Origin: Chlorokybus atmophyticus
Lineage: Eukaryota > Streptophyta > Chlorokybophyceae > Chlorokybales > Chlorokybaceae
Length of the DNA stretch: 64,000 nucleotides
Assembly: GCA_009103225.1 (NCBI GenBank)
Contig: RHPI01001327.1
Location: 132,722 to 196,721 of the forward strand
Direction: 5' to 3'
The notes below the pieces were generated by a model. The model was not told where the DNA came from and ran no database searches. It saw only the letters and a program-made list of their open reading frames with translations. Each line of letters starts with the position of its first letter. The first letter of the stretch is position 1. This document shows positions 33,156 through 46,383 of this stretch, piece by piece. The position numbers and the translations under genes are program-made.

Positions 33156-33749
33156 CGCCACCACCGACGCCGTAGCCACCACCGACGCCCGGAGCCGTCG
33201 CCGCTTGCCACACCAAATACCACCCTGAACTCCGCAGCAATTCCACCCGATCGTTCCCCAAACGTCCCAGAACAAGGTCACCAAGAACAGATCAGGCTCT
33301 ATCCACACTTGCTATCACCACCAACACTGCCGCCGGTTCCGCCGCCGCCGCCGCTGCCGCCAACACTGCCGCCCCTTTTTGTTGCCAGCGTTTAGGGTTT
33401 GTGCTGATCTGGGTCGACAAGGCATAGAATATGAACCGGTGATAGCGAAACGGGATCGGAATGAGTGAGTCACACTTTGGAGAGTGTGACGCAATGCCAT
33501 GTTGCCGGTGGTGCCGGTGTGGACCTTGGCGTGGTTGACCGCCGCGGTGAGGTAGGTGGGGAGGCTGGAGGGGACGCTGTATGTCGAAGGTTGTTGCGAT
33601 TTTTTGGCCTTGATTGAGTGCTAGAACGTATGTAAAAGGTGCGGCTTGGTGGGCAAAGGCGAGGTGTTTGGGGGTTGTTCTTTGAATGGAATGAGCACGG
33701 CGTGTGCTGCTATGGTTGGGTCGTTGAGGAGGAGGCGGCGACCGTGGTG
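33156..33749. promoter_or_regulatory. Divergent promoter of TBP and the 5-phosphatase gene, with telo-box
   Basis: A telo-box TTTAGGGTTT sits at 33391-33400, about 236 bases from the TBP start and 350 from the phosphatase start. A GCC/CCG trinucleotide stretch (33330-33375) precedes it. No other gene is supported here. Confidence 0.45.
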
Positions 33750-36700
33750 ATGGCGCAGCCATACTGGCAGTATAACCAGCAGCAGCAGGACCCGTTACAG
33801 GCGTTGGCAGCCTTGAGCCTTGCCGGTGTGGGTGGCGGCACTGCTGCTGCGGCAGGCAGCAGCAATATGAGCAGCGTTGCTGCCTCACCGCTCGCTAGCT
33901 TGCACAGCATTCCTCCCCGTGCTCCTCCTACAGCACTGCCGCCGCTTTCTCCCGGCTCACTGGTCAGCGCCTTCGGCATTGGTAGCAGCAGCAGCAACCT
34001 CATTTCGCCAAGCACAAGCACCACCAGCAGCCCCCCGGCATGGACAGCGTTTCCGCCGGCCGTCGCCACCGTCGAAGACGACGACGACCCCTTCGCCGCC
34101 CTCGCCACACGCCGCACAGCCAGTGCACCTTCACCACTTGCCACTACCACAGCAGCGCAAGCACAGGCACAACCACCAGCAACGGCATCAGCGTCTGCCA
34201 TTGAGACCCTAGCTCCTGATCTAGGCAGGCACTTGGATGATTTCTTTGCCAACAAGAAAGCACCTCCTCCTCCTCCACCCCGACGGGAATCGTCTTCACA
34301 ACAATCACATCAACAGCAGCAGCAACACCAGCAGCAGGCACAGCAGCAAGCTCATGCACGAAGGCTTCCTTCAGGAGGAGTCTCGGGAGGCTCTACAGCG
34401 CCTCCATGCTTTGAACTCAGGCCCCCACCCATTCGCTTGGACTCATCCTCCATCACGGTGTTGGCTGAAGCTGCTGGGTCGCTTTGGTCTGCGGGGCAGG
34501 GTGGTTACCTGCGTGTCTGGCAGTCCCCAGGTACTATTAATTATACCACTGGAAACTCAACAGCAACATACATACACATGCATGCGCTCATCCAACCGAT
34601 ACTACCAATACTTCTTGCTGTTTGGTTACCAATGCGTTGATTGACTGTCATTTTGCTGTACCATAAGCGTATTTCTGCGACACTATACTGGCAAGGCCGA
34701 CGCACTCATGCATGTGCGTCTTGCATGAGAAGTTACACCCGCCCCCCCTCCTTCTCTCCGCTCTGTCAGGAGGCGGGCGCAGTCCAAGCAAAAAGTTGTG
34801 TCCTGTGTGAGATTATTGTTGTCAAGCTTCTCATTAGCAGTGTCGCTGGGGCAAGACTAGAAACAACTAGAAAACGCTATGTACGCAATGCCTTTGTCTG
34901 ATGGTTTCCAATAGCAAACAGACAGGCACTGTACATTCTACCAAGTGTCACATGTTGTCGAGCAGTGTTTGCTGCAGCCGGTAGTGCGTCGAGTGAGCAT
35001 GTATGTTGCTTTGCCTCAGTTGCTTTGTTGTGTAAGCCTGTGGCATGCGTGATACTTATATACACTCATATCCGCGGTTGCTCAAGGACTGTGATCACCG
35101 TATTGGCATGTGTTTAGGCGATTGCAGCTTGTTGCGAGCCACTTGTTGGTTGCTCATGGCATACGTTGGGTTGCAGGAAGCATTTTCCAAGGGGGAGGTG
35201 CTGGCGAGGAGGACACTGCAGCATGCGCACTACTCCCTGTAGCAGCTGGACGGGCGCTATGCATGAGCAGTTATCCAGCATCCGCACTCATGCTGACTGG
35301 GCATGCTGATGGCTTTGTGCGAGCTTGGTCTGCGCAGGTGAATTGATCTGCATGAGGGTGATTTGTCATGGTTGTCAATGTTAAGTTTTGTCCGCCACCA
35401 CTGTATTGACATGTGGCACATATGCGCATGGAAATTGGCTCATGTGTTAATGATGCACCGTTGGCCATCGAGCATTGAAACGGCATATCGTACTTATGGC
35501 AGATCATAACCAGCGCACACTTAGGTTGAAATCCAATTGAAAGTCATTTGTAATCGACATTCAATTGTGCGTCTGAGATATCGCGACATAGCTGTTGTTT
35601 GTGTTGCAGCGCTTGACTTACATGTTTGTTGTGCTTGCAGCTTCCCAAAAGCTTGGACAGTGCTACTCCGGCTAGTCCTACCAGTGTTGCTCGCAACATC
35701 CTTAGGGAATGCGAGCTGCTGGCATGGCCAGCTCATCGTACACCCGTTACTGCGCTCGCTCTCACTCCATATGGTGTGTCAGCTAGCAAAGATGAGCAAC
35801 TCAAGATGGCTGTTTGTGGTCATTGATGTGTATCATATGTCGCATGTGTGCAGGCGACCTGTGGACAGGCACAGACACTGGCAGCATCCGTGTGTGGTCA
35901 AGGAATAGCTTAGCACAGGCACTGAAAACAGGGCGACCCCTGACAGCTTGTGGAGCAGAGTTGGTTCACAGAACAGCAGGTACATGCCACCAACTGGTTG
36001 TCAGGCACAAAGCTAGTACCTCAAGATGCAATCAGGTAATGGAGCAACCTGTGCAATTTTTGACATGCAAATCATTGCTGATTGCAGGCCAAGGCAAGCC
36101 CTCTGCTGAAGTGCGGCAGCTTGTATATGTTCCCGGAACTACTCGTCTTTGGAGCCTGACTGCACAGGTCTCCTCCACGCACACGCATGCATAAGCATCG
36201 ACAACACATGGCCGTTACTGCAATTAAACTTTGCTGTGTTGTTACAGTCTGTTTGCATCTGGAACACAAGGACGTGCGAGTTGGTGCAGTGCATTGGTCA
36301 AGAGCAGTTGCTGGGCTACACAGGGATGTCAGGGGCAGATGATTTTGGAGATGCGCCAATTCTGCAGAAGTCGACCTTTTGGGGGCGTGCCCGAAGCTCA
36401 CTAGCTGCAACCGCACAGGTTGGGCACAAGACAAGTTGTATGCATTCTTATTCGCATCGTCACAAAAGATGTATCGCAAGCACAGATGCGCCAATGGTGC
36501 CATCTGACCACTGCACTTGGGGCGCAGTCTGTGGCCTTGCCTCTGATGCGCATATATATGGCTTATGTAGGCTGCAGCCGGGCAATGGAGCACCTTGAGT
36601 ACAGGTGTGGCTGTAAGCGGAACTAGCTCACAACAGTGGGGTAGTGGTTTGTTCGGTGCTGGAGACAAGGGAGGTATATGCGCTATTGCTGCAGCCCCTG

Positions 36701-39700
36701 ATGGTACTGTGTGGGGAGGGTGTGTTGATGGTCGTGTCATTCATTGGGAGGGTGAAGGTCTATTGATCGCAGCAGCAAAGGTGAGACCTTTGCTGTAGCA
36801 CGTGTGCTGGATCATGTCATGGCAAGTGCAATATGGCAACACAAGTTCGCGTGTTTTATGTTTTCTGATCGCAGTCCTGTCGCTTGAAAGGTTTTTGCTT
36901 ATGTGCGCAGCCTTTGTGGAAGGGTGCCGTCAAGTCCATCTGTGCTGTTGGTCTGCGAGTATGGGCTGGCAGTGCTACAGGCTCAATAAGGGTACTGGAT
37001 GGAAGCAATGGCGGCGATCTGGGTGCATGGAAAGCGCATGATGCCGCTGTTGCCAGCATGACCAGCTGTGGAGATTATGTCTTCAGCTTGTGAGTTTCTT
37101 TGTGGTTGTTTAATGGTTGCTGAGGTCCTGTTTGTGCTGTGTTCGACATCATCTGTACTCTTCCACATGGCGTCCTGAAAGTTTTGTCATGACAGGGCTT
37201 CCACTGGACACATTCGAGGCTGGGATGCACGCTCGCCTTGTGATGCTGATGCTCAGATACGTTTTGCGCTTGAGCAGAATGCGGCTGCTTACACCGTTCC
37301 CCAAACTGTGCGCCTCTTAGCCGGCACTTGGAATGTCAATGAGCAGGTGCGTATCCACAGTTGCTTCATAGCTTGTACTAACTTGTTGACACACATTGTA
37401 ACACTGGATACTGAAAGTATATCAATGCAAACCGTGGTCGTACAGTGGCAGCAGTTGTGGGTATCATGCTTTGGTTGTGCCATGGCAGTTGTAGTTGAGT
37501 TTGCAATCACTGACTGAAGGGTTACTGTTCGTCTCAGAAACCTGCTGTTGACTCGCTGCGGAGGTGGCTGGGTGGTGCCTCTGCAGGTGGTGCACAGGGA
37601 GCGGATGTTGTCTGCGTTGGGCTGCAGGTAAGCTCACCTTTGCAGATTTGAGTGCACTCGTAATTGTCCGCTGCGGCTTTTCATACCATTCATGTGGGTG
37701 GTATTATCAGGAAACAGAGATGAGCGCTGGTAGCATATTTTTGGCCACTGCCAAAGAGACAGTTGGCGTTGGATTGGATGGTAGTGGGGGCATTGCTGGT
37801 ATGTGGCTTCAGGCGATCACGCTGGCCTTAGGCGGCGAAGCAGTATTTGTAAAAGTGGCCGCACGCCAATTGGCCGGCATCCTCATTGGTGTTTGGTGAG
37901 TGCCTTGCTGTGAGAATGGCAACCAGTGGTCATTGAGTGGTACGTCCTCATTGTGCTCTATGTATGTGCAGGGTGCGGCGGGACATCTTGCGCTACGTGA
38001 GTGAAGCGGATACGGCTACCGCTGCAGTTGCTTGTGGCCTTATGGGCCGTACACTTGGAAATAAGGTGAAGTACCTGGCGCACAATGTAACGTTTCATAC
38101 ATCCACAATCCTCGTTTTCTCTGTTGTACATTTTGTTGTGAGGTTTTATGTGTCCACTTGTCATGAAACCGACTTGAGTAATTGCAGGGGGGAGTTGCAG
38201 TTCGGCTCGTGCTTCACCGACGCAATGTCTGCTTGATCAATAGCCACTTTGCTGCGCACACCGAAGCTGTCTCCCGGCGCAACGCAGACTACGAGCACAT
38301 CATCACCAAGCTTGCATTCCCCGCTCGCTCGGTGTATGCTGCTGGCTCTGGTGGCATGCACCGCTCAGGGTCTGGGTAAGGATGCATTGCTACTTGCTTT
38401 GTTCCCATCAACAATGACACACGCATACCACATTGCCTTGACATTTGGGCTGTTTCCTTGTGTCATGGTCAAGTGTTGCAGCTGTTGGTGTGATTACGCG
38501 CATCACATCAACAGCTGCAACACTGCGCAGTGCTGACCTTGATCGAGTTGGGAGCGGGAACTCACTTAGCAATGGGAGTGCTGGGAGCGGCTTCACCCGC
38601 AGTCCCAGCTTCAGTTCTACTGGACCTAGCAGCCCTCATTCCTCCAACTCCCCGCCCCCTCTTTCACCTCCTTCACAGGTCTGTTGTTCATCGGTGTTGC
38701 TCAAGTTTGGGAACCATTGCATGCGTCACATCTGCTTCCAAAATGTCCTTATGCGTGCATTGTCAAAGTGATTGTCTCCACTTCTTCCAAAACAAAGCAG
38801 GAACAGAAGGGTTCAGGAGCCACCGCTGTTCCCCTGTCGGGATTGAGTGAGTGTGACACTGTCGTTTGGGTCGGGGACATGAACTATCGAGTGCAGGTGA
38901 GTTACGCAGAAGCACTGGCAGCAATAGCTCGAGAAGACCTAGCGCTCCTCCTTCGGCATGATCAGGTGAGTTGGCAGCAAGCCACAAGCTGAGAGCCCGC
39001 CAGTTGTGCGTGTTGTTGTCTACTTTCTCAGCGGTATGCCAGGGAATGCAGAAACGTATCATAGTGTACTCTTCCAACTGTGGGCATATGCGCAGCTACA
39101 TGAGGAAAAAATCGCCAAACGGGTATTCCAAGGATTTGTCGAGCCGCCCATTACCTTCCCACCAACATACAAGTTTGACAAGCACAACCCGGACCGCCTT
39201 GGTGCGTTTTGCACAGTCAGCTGTGGTTGTACACGCAATGCCAAGCGCTTTGACTGATGCGCAACCTGTATTGCACACAGCATATGACAGCAGTGAAAAG
39301 CAACGCGTGCCAGCATGGTGCGATCGTGTGTTGATTAGGGAAGACATATCAACTGCTGCTAGAGTAGACGTTGAGCGGTAAGTGGCAGTTTGTGTGTTTA
39401 ACGTCAGTCCCTTTAGCAGACGCTTTTCTTGTTGCACATTCCCAGCTTGTGGTGCCATGGCTCTTCACAGTCGTTTGTATCATGGGTTGTGCACGTGGCT
39501 TGAGGGAGTTGTTAGTGGTGTGCGTGCATTATGGCACGTGCGCTCACTGTGCATTTTGCGTGTGTTCAACAGGTACGATTCTTGCATGTCAGTGCTGGAC
39601 AGTGATCACAAGCCTGTTGCAGCACTCCTGCGGCTTGCTTTGCAGGTAAGCAGTTCACAGTTACACTGCCTTCCTGAAATCAGTGGGGCATTCTTTTACT

Positions 39701-40371
39701 GTGTCTTACTTCGCTTGTGCGCAGGCCATTGACCAAGCCAGTCTTCGGAAACAGTATCAATTTGCGCGTGCGACTGCATATCAAGCCGTCAGCCGCAATC
39801 CGCAACATATGCTTGCGCAAGCCACAGCATTGAGTGACAACGCGCTGTCTCTCACCCCGGCTGCATCCAGCAAAAAGCTGCGGCTGTCCAACAAGAGCAA
39901 CAAGCCGGTCGTCTTTTCCATCTGTGTTGACCCTGAATTGGTTGTGGTAGCGGGCCAACAAGTCAAGCTGATAGGTAAGCCAGATTGTAACAACACACGC
40001 AAGAACCGCATGCTTGTGTGCTCACCACAAGCGTTGGAAGTTGAATGCCACTTCTTAGGCTGCATGAGGGTACGTGCACTTGTATGACCAATAATGTGCT
40101 TGTGTGCACAGGGCCCCTCAGCAGTGCGCTTCCGCGCTGGATGACCATCTTTCCTTCTACCGGTGTCGTGTTACCGCGTGCTGCCGGCACATTGACCATC
40201 ACCATGTCTCTTGACAACATGCGGTCCATGAAAGAAGTGGGCGATGACAGCAGCGCATGGCATGATGAGCTGCCCCGCAATGGGTTGTCCATGGCGTTGC
40301 TAGTGACTGTACATTCAGATTGGTTTGATCAGAGCACCACTCACAGAGTGAGCCTCTCGTGTGATATTTAA
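33750..40371 (+). CDS. FRA3-like WD40/type II inositol polyphosphate 5-phosphatase
   Basis: Twenty exons, 1234 residues: 33750-34530, 35177-35337, 35641-35773, 35854-35979, 36088-36167, 36248-36418, 36571-36780, 36911-37089, 37196-37346, 37538-37627, 37711-37895, 37972-38065, 38188-38375, 38474-38678, 38801-38965, 39096-39201, 39281-39377, 39573-39645, 39725-39974, 40112-40371. The first exon is a low-complexity Ser/Ala/Pro/Gln region with DDDDPFAAL. WD40-type blades follow (GGYLRVWQS, GHADGFVRAWSAQ, TGSIRVWSRN, GGCVDGRVIHWEG, TGHIRGWDAR). The catalytic part starts at LLAGTWNVNEQ and contains LINSHFAAHTEAVSRRN, VVWVGDMNYR, FVEPPITFPPTYKFD, KQRVPAWCDRVL and SDHKPV, the metal and phosphate contacts of this family. 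It removes the 5-phosphate from phosphoinositides or inositol phosphates; plant FRA3 affects secondary walls and actin. A Ser-rich insert (exon 14) interrupts the domain. The stop at 40371 is provisional, because a GTGAGC donor precedes it. Confidence 0.88.
38475..38521 (+). repeat. 20-bp hairpin inside a coding exon
   Basis: Arms 38475-38494 and 38502-38521 pair over 20 positions with a single G-U wobble in the + RNA and a 7-base loop. It begins one base after the acceptor of exon 14 of the phosphatase gene and encodes part of the Ser/Thr-rich insert. Confidence 0.75.
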
Positions 40372-41293
40372 GCAGCCAGTAGTCACATTAGGTCTAGCTT
40401 GCCTGATCAAGTATTTTAAAGGCAATGAGAATGCCGTGGAGTCGATGCACTATTGTTTCACACTGAATGCGCACTTTGTTGTGTTGGGACTGAGACCAAC
40501 AGTTAGCGGACTGAGAACATTGCCTTCACAGTGAGCATGTGTAGTCATGTGGGTGGTGTGCTGTGAGTGAAATGTGGGGGCGGGACAATATGTGCTGGTG
40601 TTGAGTGTGCATATCACAGTGAACATGACACACGGCAACCGCATTTCTCATTGACCTTTTGTTTTTATGTGTCAGATCGAACAGGGCTGGGCTAGGTCAT
40701 TGCTTGTGGCCGTCATAGTCCTACTCTACTGTCTTTCTCGTCTACCTTGTGTAAATTTTGTAGAGTTGAACACAGTCACGCGCATGGGCAGTGCTCACTC
40801 AGCAGCATGTTATCTGCATTTGCGGTAGCATTGCGAGGCCATGTACTTGGCGCAAGCACCAGCAGCAATGAAGACAACCACAGCATCAGCAATGGCAGCA
40901 GCACCATCATCAGCACAAGCAGCAGCACCAACAGCAAACACCACACTGACCAAAAACAACGTATATACCAAGGCTCCAACTCTTCCACTCATCAACCCAC
41001 AAGGAAGAACCCACACTCATTTACTCTAGGTGCGTGTAATGATGAGCCCATGTCAGGACGCTCTTCAACACCCTCCGCAGTTGAGGAATACCTCTGCCCA
41101 TGAAACATCACCCTTATTGAGGGTTTGTAACTGCAAGCACATATCGACATGAGCACAAGCATTGGAGCATGGTATCCAATGCCAACGTACATGACACAGG
41201 TCTATACCTGAAAGCGCTGGTCTGCCCAGTTTCTCAGAGGCAGGAATGGTTGCATTGGTGGTGCAGGCTACGCGTATGCTGTACAGCCGGTCG
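40372..41293. other. Tail-to-tail interval between the phosphatase and HMGR genes
   Basis: It includes CAGCA-rich low-complexity sequence at 40855-40935, open in more than one frame. One + frame ends SSTPSAVEEYLCP at 41103. It could be a further 3' exon of the phosphatase gene reached from the donor at 40348, but I could not find an acceptor in the right phase. Otherwise nothing is seen. Confidence 0.35.
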
Positions 41294-43610
41294 CTACAAT
41301 CGTTCCTTGCACGATTGCTCGGCTACAAGTGCTTGCATGTTAACCGTGGACCTATTGAACTTCATGTGACTTTTGACCAGATCGCCTGTTGTCAATGCCG
41401 CCATCAAAGACAGCTCACCCGCCAAGACAGCACCTAGAAGCACGAGTGTAAGGTCTTGCAAGATATAACGTGACTGACCGGCACAAGAACACGCGCGCGC
41501 GGTCACTGTACCTGCCACAACCCGAGCCAACTTCTGTGCATTGGCACCCGGGTTCTCGCGATCTGCCCCTCGCACCCCTAACAGCTCCAGTGCTGCACCC
41601 TGTGATGCCAAGATAGTTCCTCCTCCTACAGTGCCAACCTGTTGCGCATGCCACGCAATGGTGAGGAGAGATGTTTGCATGCCAAGTCAAGGCACAACTA
41701 GGATCACAAGCTCACCTCAATGGAGGGCATGGTGACAGATGCATGCAAGTCCCTGCCGCCGTTGGTAGGCTCCAGAAGTGTCATGCAGTTACTGCTCTCC
41801 ACATTTTGAGCAGGATCCTGGCCAGTTGCCAAGAAGACGGCTGTGACGATGTTGCTTGCATGTGCGTTGAAGCCACCAATGCTACCGGCCATTGCGGATC
41901 CCATCAAGTTCTTCACTCTGTTCAGTTCAGCGAGGTCCTGAACTGTGGTCTTCAACACCGAGCGAACAACTTCGCCAGAGATGACAGCTTCACAAATGAC
42001 AGACTTGCCACGGCCTTCAATCCAGTTGATGGCTGTTGGCTTCTTGTCCGCACAAAAATTGCCGGAAATAGCAGCCACCTCCATATCCGGAAACACCCGG
42101 CCCAAGTACTGAAGCACGCTGTTGACCCCTTTTGACACCATGTTCATTCCCATGGCATCACCAGTGAAAGCTTCCAGCCGTAGGTAAACAGTCCGTCCTG
42201 CTACCGTTGCTTTAACACCAGTCAATCTGGCAAACCTGCCAGACAGAACTGTGTTTGAGAATGTCATGCATGCATCCATCTACATGCAAACAATGCAAGT
42301 ACAGCTGGTACCTGCTGGTGGAGTCAAACTCAGCTGCAATGGCTGCTCTATTGTCCAAACTCTCAACATACGCTTTCAAGGCACAAGCCCTGGCCGCTGA
42401 ATTAAAGCGCACTGCCGGCGCCCTGGTCATGCCATCCCTTGTCAAGAGAGACCTTGCGCCGCCACTGGCATTTATTGCTTTGCAACCTCTGTTTGTGCTG
42501 GCGACAAGGCATCCTTCTGTTGTCGCCATTGGGACCATGAATTCTTCACCATCCAACCTGAGAGGCCCAGCAACACCAACTGGCACCTGCACATGGCCAA
42601 TCACCTGCAAAGAGGGAGCAATGGACGTCAACAAGTGAAGCATAACCATAAAGCAAAGCATAAAGTGCATCGTGCATGCAGACCAGCATGCACATCGCAC
42701 GCGAACTGCTGCAGCCTTACTTACCATTTCACAGCAAGCACCCAAAGCGGTGCGGTAGTCAAAGCCACTTATTGGCATTCCTTCTAGACTCCTGCCTGTG
42801 CTGAGCTCGACTGCTCGACGACGAACGCGCACAGCTCGTGTGCAATCATCAAGCTCCTTCTCCAGCAAGTGTGAGGGCACATGCCCATCATATACAGCAA
42901 ATGCAAGCGCCTCGTCGGACTGCTCACGCAAAGGCCGTCCGTCAAGCTGAAGTGGCTTACGAGCGGGTGGCAAGGGCACTGTGTGCTTCTGCAAGTGCGG
43001 CTCCTGAAAGCATGACACACTCTAGTCAAGCTCCAATTATGTAAACGTGTATGTATGCGCGCATGTGTGCATGTGTGTGTGCGTGCGCGCATGTATGTGT
43101 GTGTGCGCACGCGCAAAATTCAAAGGCAGACAAACGGTTGGCTCGTACAAACACCGTCAGCTGTTCAACCGGCTGTACTGGTTGAGCGATTAGCATGCAC
43201 GCAACTGAACTGACCTCATGGTGGCTCTGCTCGTCGACGTCCTCGCCATCGGCATGCTTAGAGATGATGTTCTGTACGTATGCTATGCCGAAAAATCCTA
43301 TCAGATAAATGAATGACCCAAGCTCAGCTATAATGGCTAGCAACTCCATCCAGGTGAGAATGTGCAGCGGTGCAGAGGTGCGGATCTTCTCTCGCCAGCG
43401 CTTCAGCAGATAGTAGGAAGCCACGACGAACAGCACAATGAATGTTTTATTTGTAAACCAAAGCGGGAGAGGCAGCACATCCCCAGCCATGATCCTCTCT
43501 CGCTTCGGACCCCCCGCCGTCCCAGCAGGTGCAGGAGCTGCGGGCGACAGCGGCGGCGGCGACACGCCCTTGCCTGGCCTGCACACCGCCATTGGTGCCA
43601 ACACTCCCAT
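41294..43610 (-). CDS. HMGR: HMG-CoA reductase, plant-type membrane-anchored class I
   Basis: Six exons: 43610-43215, 43003-42725, 42604-42312, 42235-41716, 41638-41512, 41433-41294, giving 584 residues, normal for plant HMGR. It reduces HMG-CoA to mevalonate with NADPH, the committed step of cytosolic isoprenoid synthesis. N-terminus: a Pro-rich lead, then two membrane segments ([13 protein letters not shown] and [22 protein letters not shown]), the plant two-span layout facing the ER. Catalytic landmarks: [79 protein letters not shown]. The C-terminus has KSHMKFNRS, matching the Ser that SnRK1-type kinases phosphorylate in plants. The ATG at 43610 was chosen over an inner one at 43592. Core chlorophytes lack this enzyme, so its presence argues for a streptophyte or an early-branching green alga. 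Confidence 0.95.
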
Positions 43611-45839
43611 GCACAAAATGCTTCCTCCTCACGACCACCCGTGCATAGGCCTTCTTGCGCCCTCTCCTGCGCACCCTTTGTTGCACGCCGACGACGACAC
43701 TGCTGCCACCACCGCCGCCCACCACAGCAACAACCCTAACTATACCACTGCTGCTGGGCTGTCAAGCCAGTTAAGATCTACGCCAGCCCATTGCGCGTAG
43801 CTTAAACACCTTGATATCGTTGTAGATTAACAGAGATATCTCTATGCTTGAGCTCGTAGCTACCGCTAGGACCCGGATATCGGCGTCTTACGCGGTTTAA
43901 CAGCCCAGCCCGTGGCCGCATTCACAGCTGCGGTTGCAATGGGCAGCTCATGAGTTTCCTGCCGTTGTGGCGCGAAGCAATCCGGTGCCAATTTGCGTTT
44001 TGCGCGCGCGCCAGCCGGAGGAACGGCTTTCCAGTGGAAAAATTCCACTGCCACTTCGCGACGGTTGGAAGCTTGCTGCCTGGCCGGTTGCTCAGCGTCA
44101 CCGGTCCAGGTGTAAAGAGCTCTAGCATGCCGGTCATTACGCCCTCGAGGCCGAAAGGAGGCTGGAAGAAGTAGGTGCGTGGCCGGTTGAACGGCAACAC
44201 AAGATGCATCATCGGTTCATGGGCCCTGAATCATGATTCATGGGTTGGGCAATCGTGGGGGATGATGTTGAGCCGGTGAAAGGGGTCCAAACAAGCCAGC
44301 CTGTTGCTCGGGTGGTCAATGACCACTGCTCATGCCAGGTTTTGGCGTCGTCAGCGGCCATGAAGCCTTCCTAGGGTACAGGTCCCCAATTAGGCGCATT
44401 TTTCGCTGATGTTGCATTATGCAATACTCACCAACATTGATCTGGTACCAGGATAAGTGTATTACCGGTACACGGTCCAAAAGTTGAGCATGTACTTAAT
44501 GCGTGTATGTATGCGTATGTGTATCCATGTACGCCCGTATGCTACAACCATCAGCTAGATGTGAGTCATATGAGTAAAATACACCATGAACTCGTGCGGC
44601 ACTTGTGAGCAAACGCTGCTGCCCATGCTTGCATGAGTACGTCAAATAAGACTGTTAATTGCGTCATGTAACAATACGCTTGAAAGAAAAACACTCTCTC
44701 GGCATTTTATTAACATATATATACATATATATATTTTATGTAAGCTTTGCAGGCGCTAGTAAGCTCTTGCATCGCAAAACTTGCAGAAAAGCACATCACG
44801 TCACGATCACCACCTCAGTGTGATGTTAACCACTCTGTGCAAGTCCATGCACTAATGCAATAGCCCCGTAGCCCCGACTACAACAAGTAGCACAGAAGGA
44901 AGCATGTGGCATGTCCTTATGAGCTTCCACAGCCAAGAGGTTCACACAAAAACCTCCGCTTCCTCCGCGCAAGGCGGGTCACCCAGAATTGCAATACCAT
45001 CATCACCACAGTGTGGAACACCTGTTAGAAGGGGCTTGCTGCTAGAGGCTTATCTTATGCGTGAGCATGCAGTATGCCCTGGAGGATGCAACCACACATG
45101 CACACAGGTGCAAGACTATTGTGCACATATGCCTTGCACATCCTCAACATGTAAGAGGCATACACACATACACTAGCAGTGTGTAAAGCTACATCATGCA
45201 CATGCACTTGCATGCATGCAAAGCAACACACAAGGCAGAACCAGCTAGGCAGGGGTTGTCCACCACAACAGGTAGAGGGAGGCGCCTCTTCTTCAGTGCA
45301 GGCGTCAACCACAGGATAAACACCCCAAGCCTTAAGTAGAACACCCAGAAACGCCCCCACACAGGAGGGTAAGGAAGGCCCCTTAAACAGCTAAGCCAAG
45401 CACCCATACGCACAACAAGTAAGCCACAAGCTGGGTTCAAACTAAACCCCCAACACCGTATGGGGTGACCATGTTGGCCTAGCCTGTTATACTTCTCCCG
45501 GTTGCCTTCCCACTTGGCCACAGGTGAGCTGCAAAGCCATCAACGCCTTTTCGCCCACACTGTGCTGCCACATTAGATGCTCTTGGCCATACAGGTCTCT
45601 AAGAGGTACTAGCATATGCCACTGGCATATGCCAACATGGTGTGACACATGTCACTTCAACCATGCTTATCAACTTACTAATGTATCACACACAATACAC
45701 CGGGATGACACACGTCTCATCAACCCCACATGTCTCATCAGCAACCAGCTGATGGCATGTATACTGACCAACTCTGTGCAAGCTGCTTATCAGTGCCTTG
45801 TACAGTTCATCTTGCCCAAGGCTCATGAGCACAAGGACT
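43611..45839. other. Gene-poor interval between HMGR and the retroelement
   Basis: No supported gene. A minus frame at 43922-44212 (reading LELFTPGPVTLSNRPGS and WQWNFSTGKPFLR) has no family I recognise. AT-rich TATATA runs lie at 44716-44737, and a TGAATCATGATTCA palindrome at 44229-44242. The last 300 bases contain an open + frame ending exactly at the retroelement border, with no domain signal. Confidence 0.4.
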
Positions 45840-45844
45840 GAATG

Positions 45845-46370
45845 TGTAACAGCACCACCGTCGCCGGTGATGCCCCTTCAATCCTCTACCCCAACACCCA
45901 CACCGCCTATGATAAGCCTTTCAACGGCGTGGCCGCCACTGAGCAGAGAACTGAAAGTCCCCACATCAGATTGATGTGACCTTTTATATCAAGAGTATAT
46001 CAACTATATAACTCTTGATAATTAACTCACAACTAGACATCGACCCTACAGATAGGGTAGAAAGGAAATCTAGCGTGAGCCAATCATAGCTCAGACAAGG
46101 TACCTATCGATAAGGTACCTATCCAAAGATACCTATCGTAAGGTACCTAACGAGATAGTGATCACATTATATCAAATGTGACACTAAATAGGCTTGAATA
46201 AGCGGTTCTACACCCATTGGGACTTATTTAAGCTATGATAAAGCATCATAGCCTTTAATAAGCGAGGAACCGTAGAAAAGAGGTATAAATAAGCATATTT
46301 AAATACTTATTCATACAAAATGTGTTATTCAGGTAGCAATAATACCCCTATTATTATTGCTCCCGGTACA
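45845..46370 (-). repeat. 3' LTR of the gag-pol unit (minus orientation)
   Basis: In minus orientation it begins TGTACCGGGAGC and ends GGTGCTGTTACA (TG...CA). It is directly preceded on that strand by the polypurine run AAGTGGGGGGGAA (46371-46383), as expected for a 3' LTR. Internally it carries repeated GGTACCTTA/TAGGTACC words. Confidence 0.9.
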
Positions 46371-46383
46371 TTCCCCCCCACTT
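46371..46383 (-). promoter_or_regulatory. Polypurine tract of the gag-pol unit
   Basis: Minus-strand AAGTGGGGGGGAA abuts the LTR start TGTA. It primes plus-strand DNA synthesis in LTR elements. The same tract occurs at 52378-52391 on the other strand. Confidence 0.8.

Noticed and set aside
44229-44242. 14-bp palindrome TGAATCATGATTCA.
   Set aside because: Short and isolated; palindromes of this size are expected by chance in a 64-kb window given the base composition.
45430-45530. Possible SINE with polymerase III A and B boxes (TGGCCAAGTGGG on minus, GGTTCAAACT on plus).
   Set aside because: The two boxes lie on opposite strands, so they cannot form one promoter; no tail or target duplication was seen.
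45524-45841. 105-codon + frame ending at the retroelement border.
   Set aside because: No domain signal, no splice context, and biased composition; likely chance.
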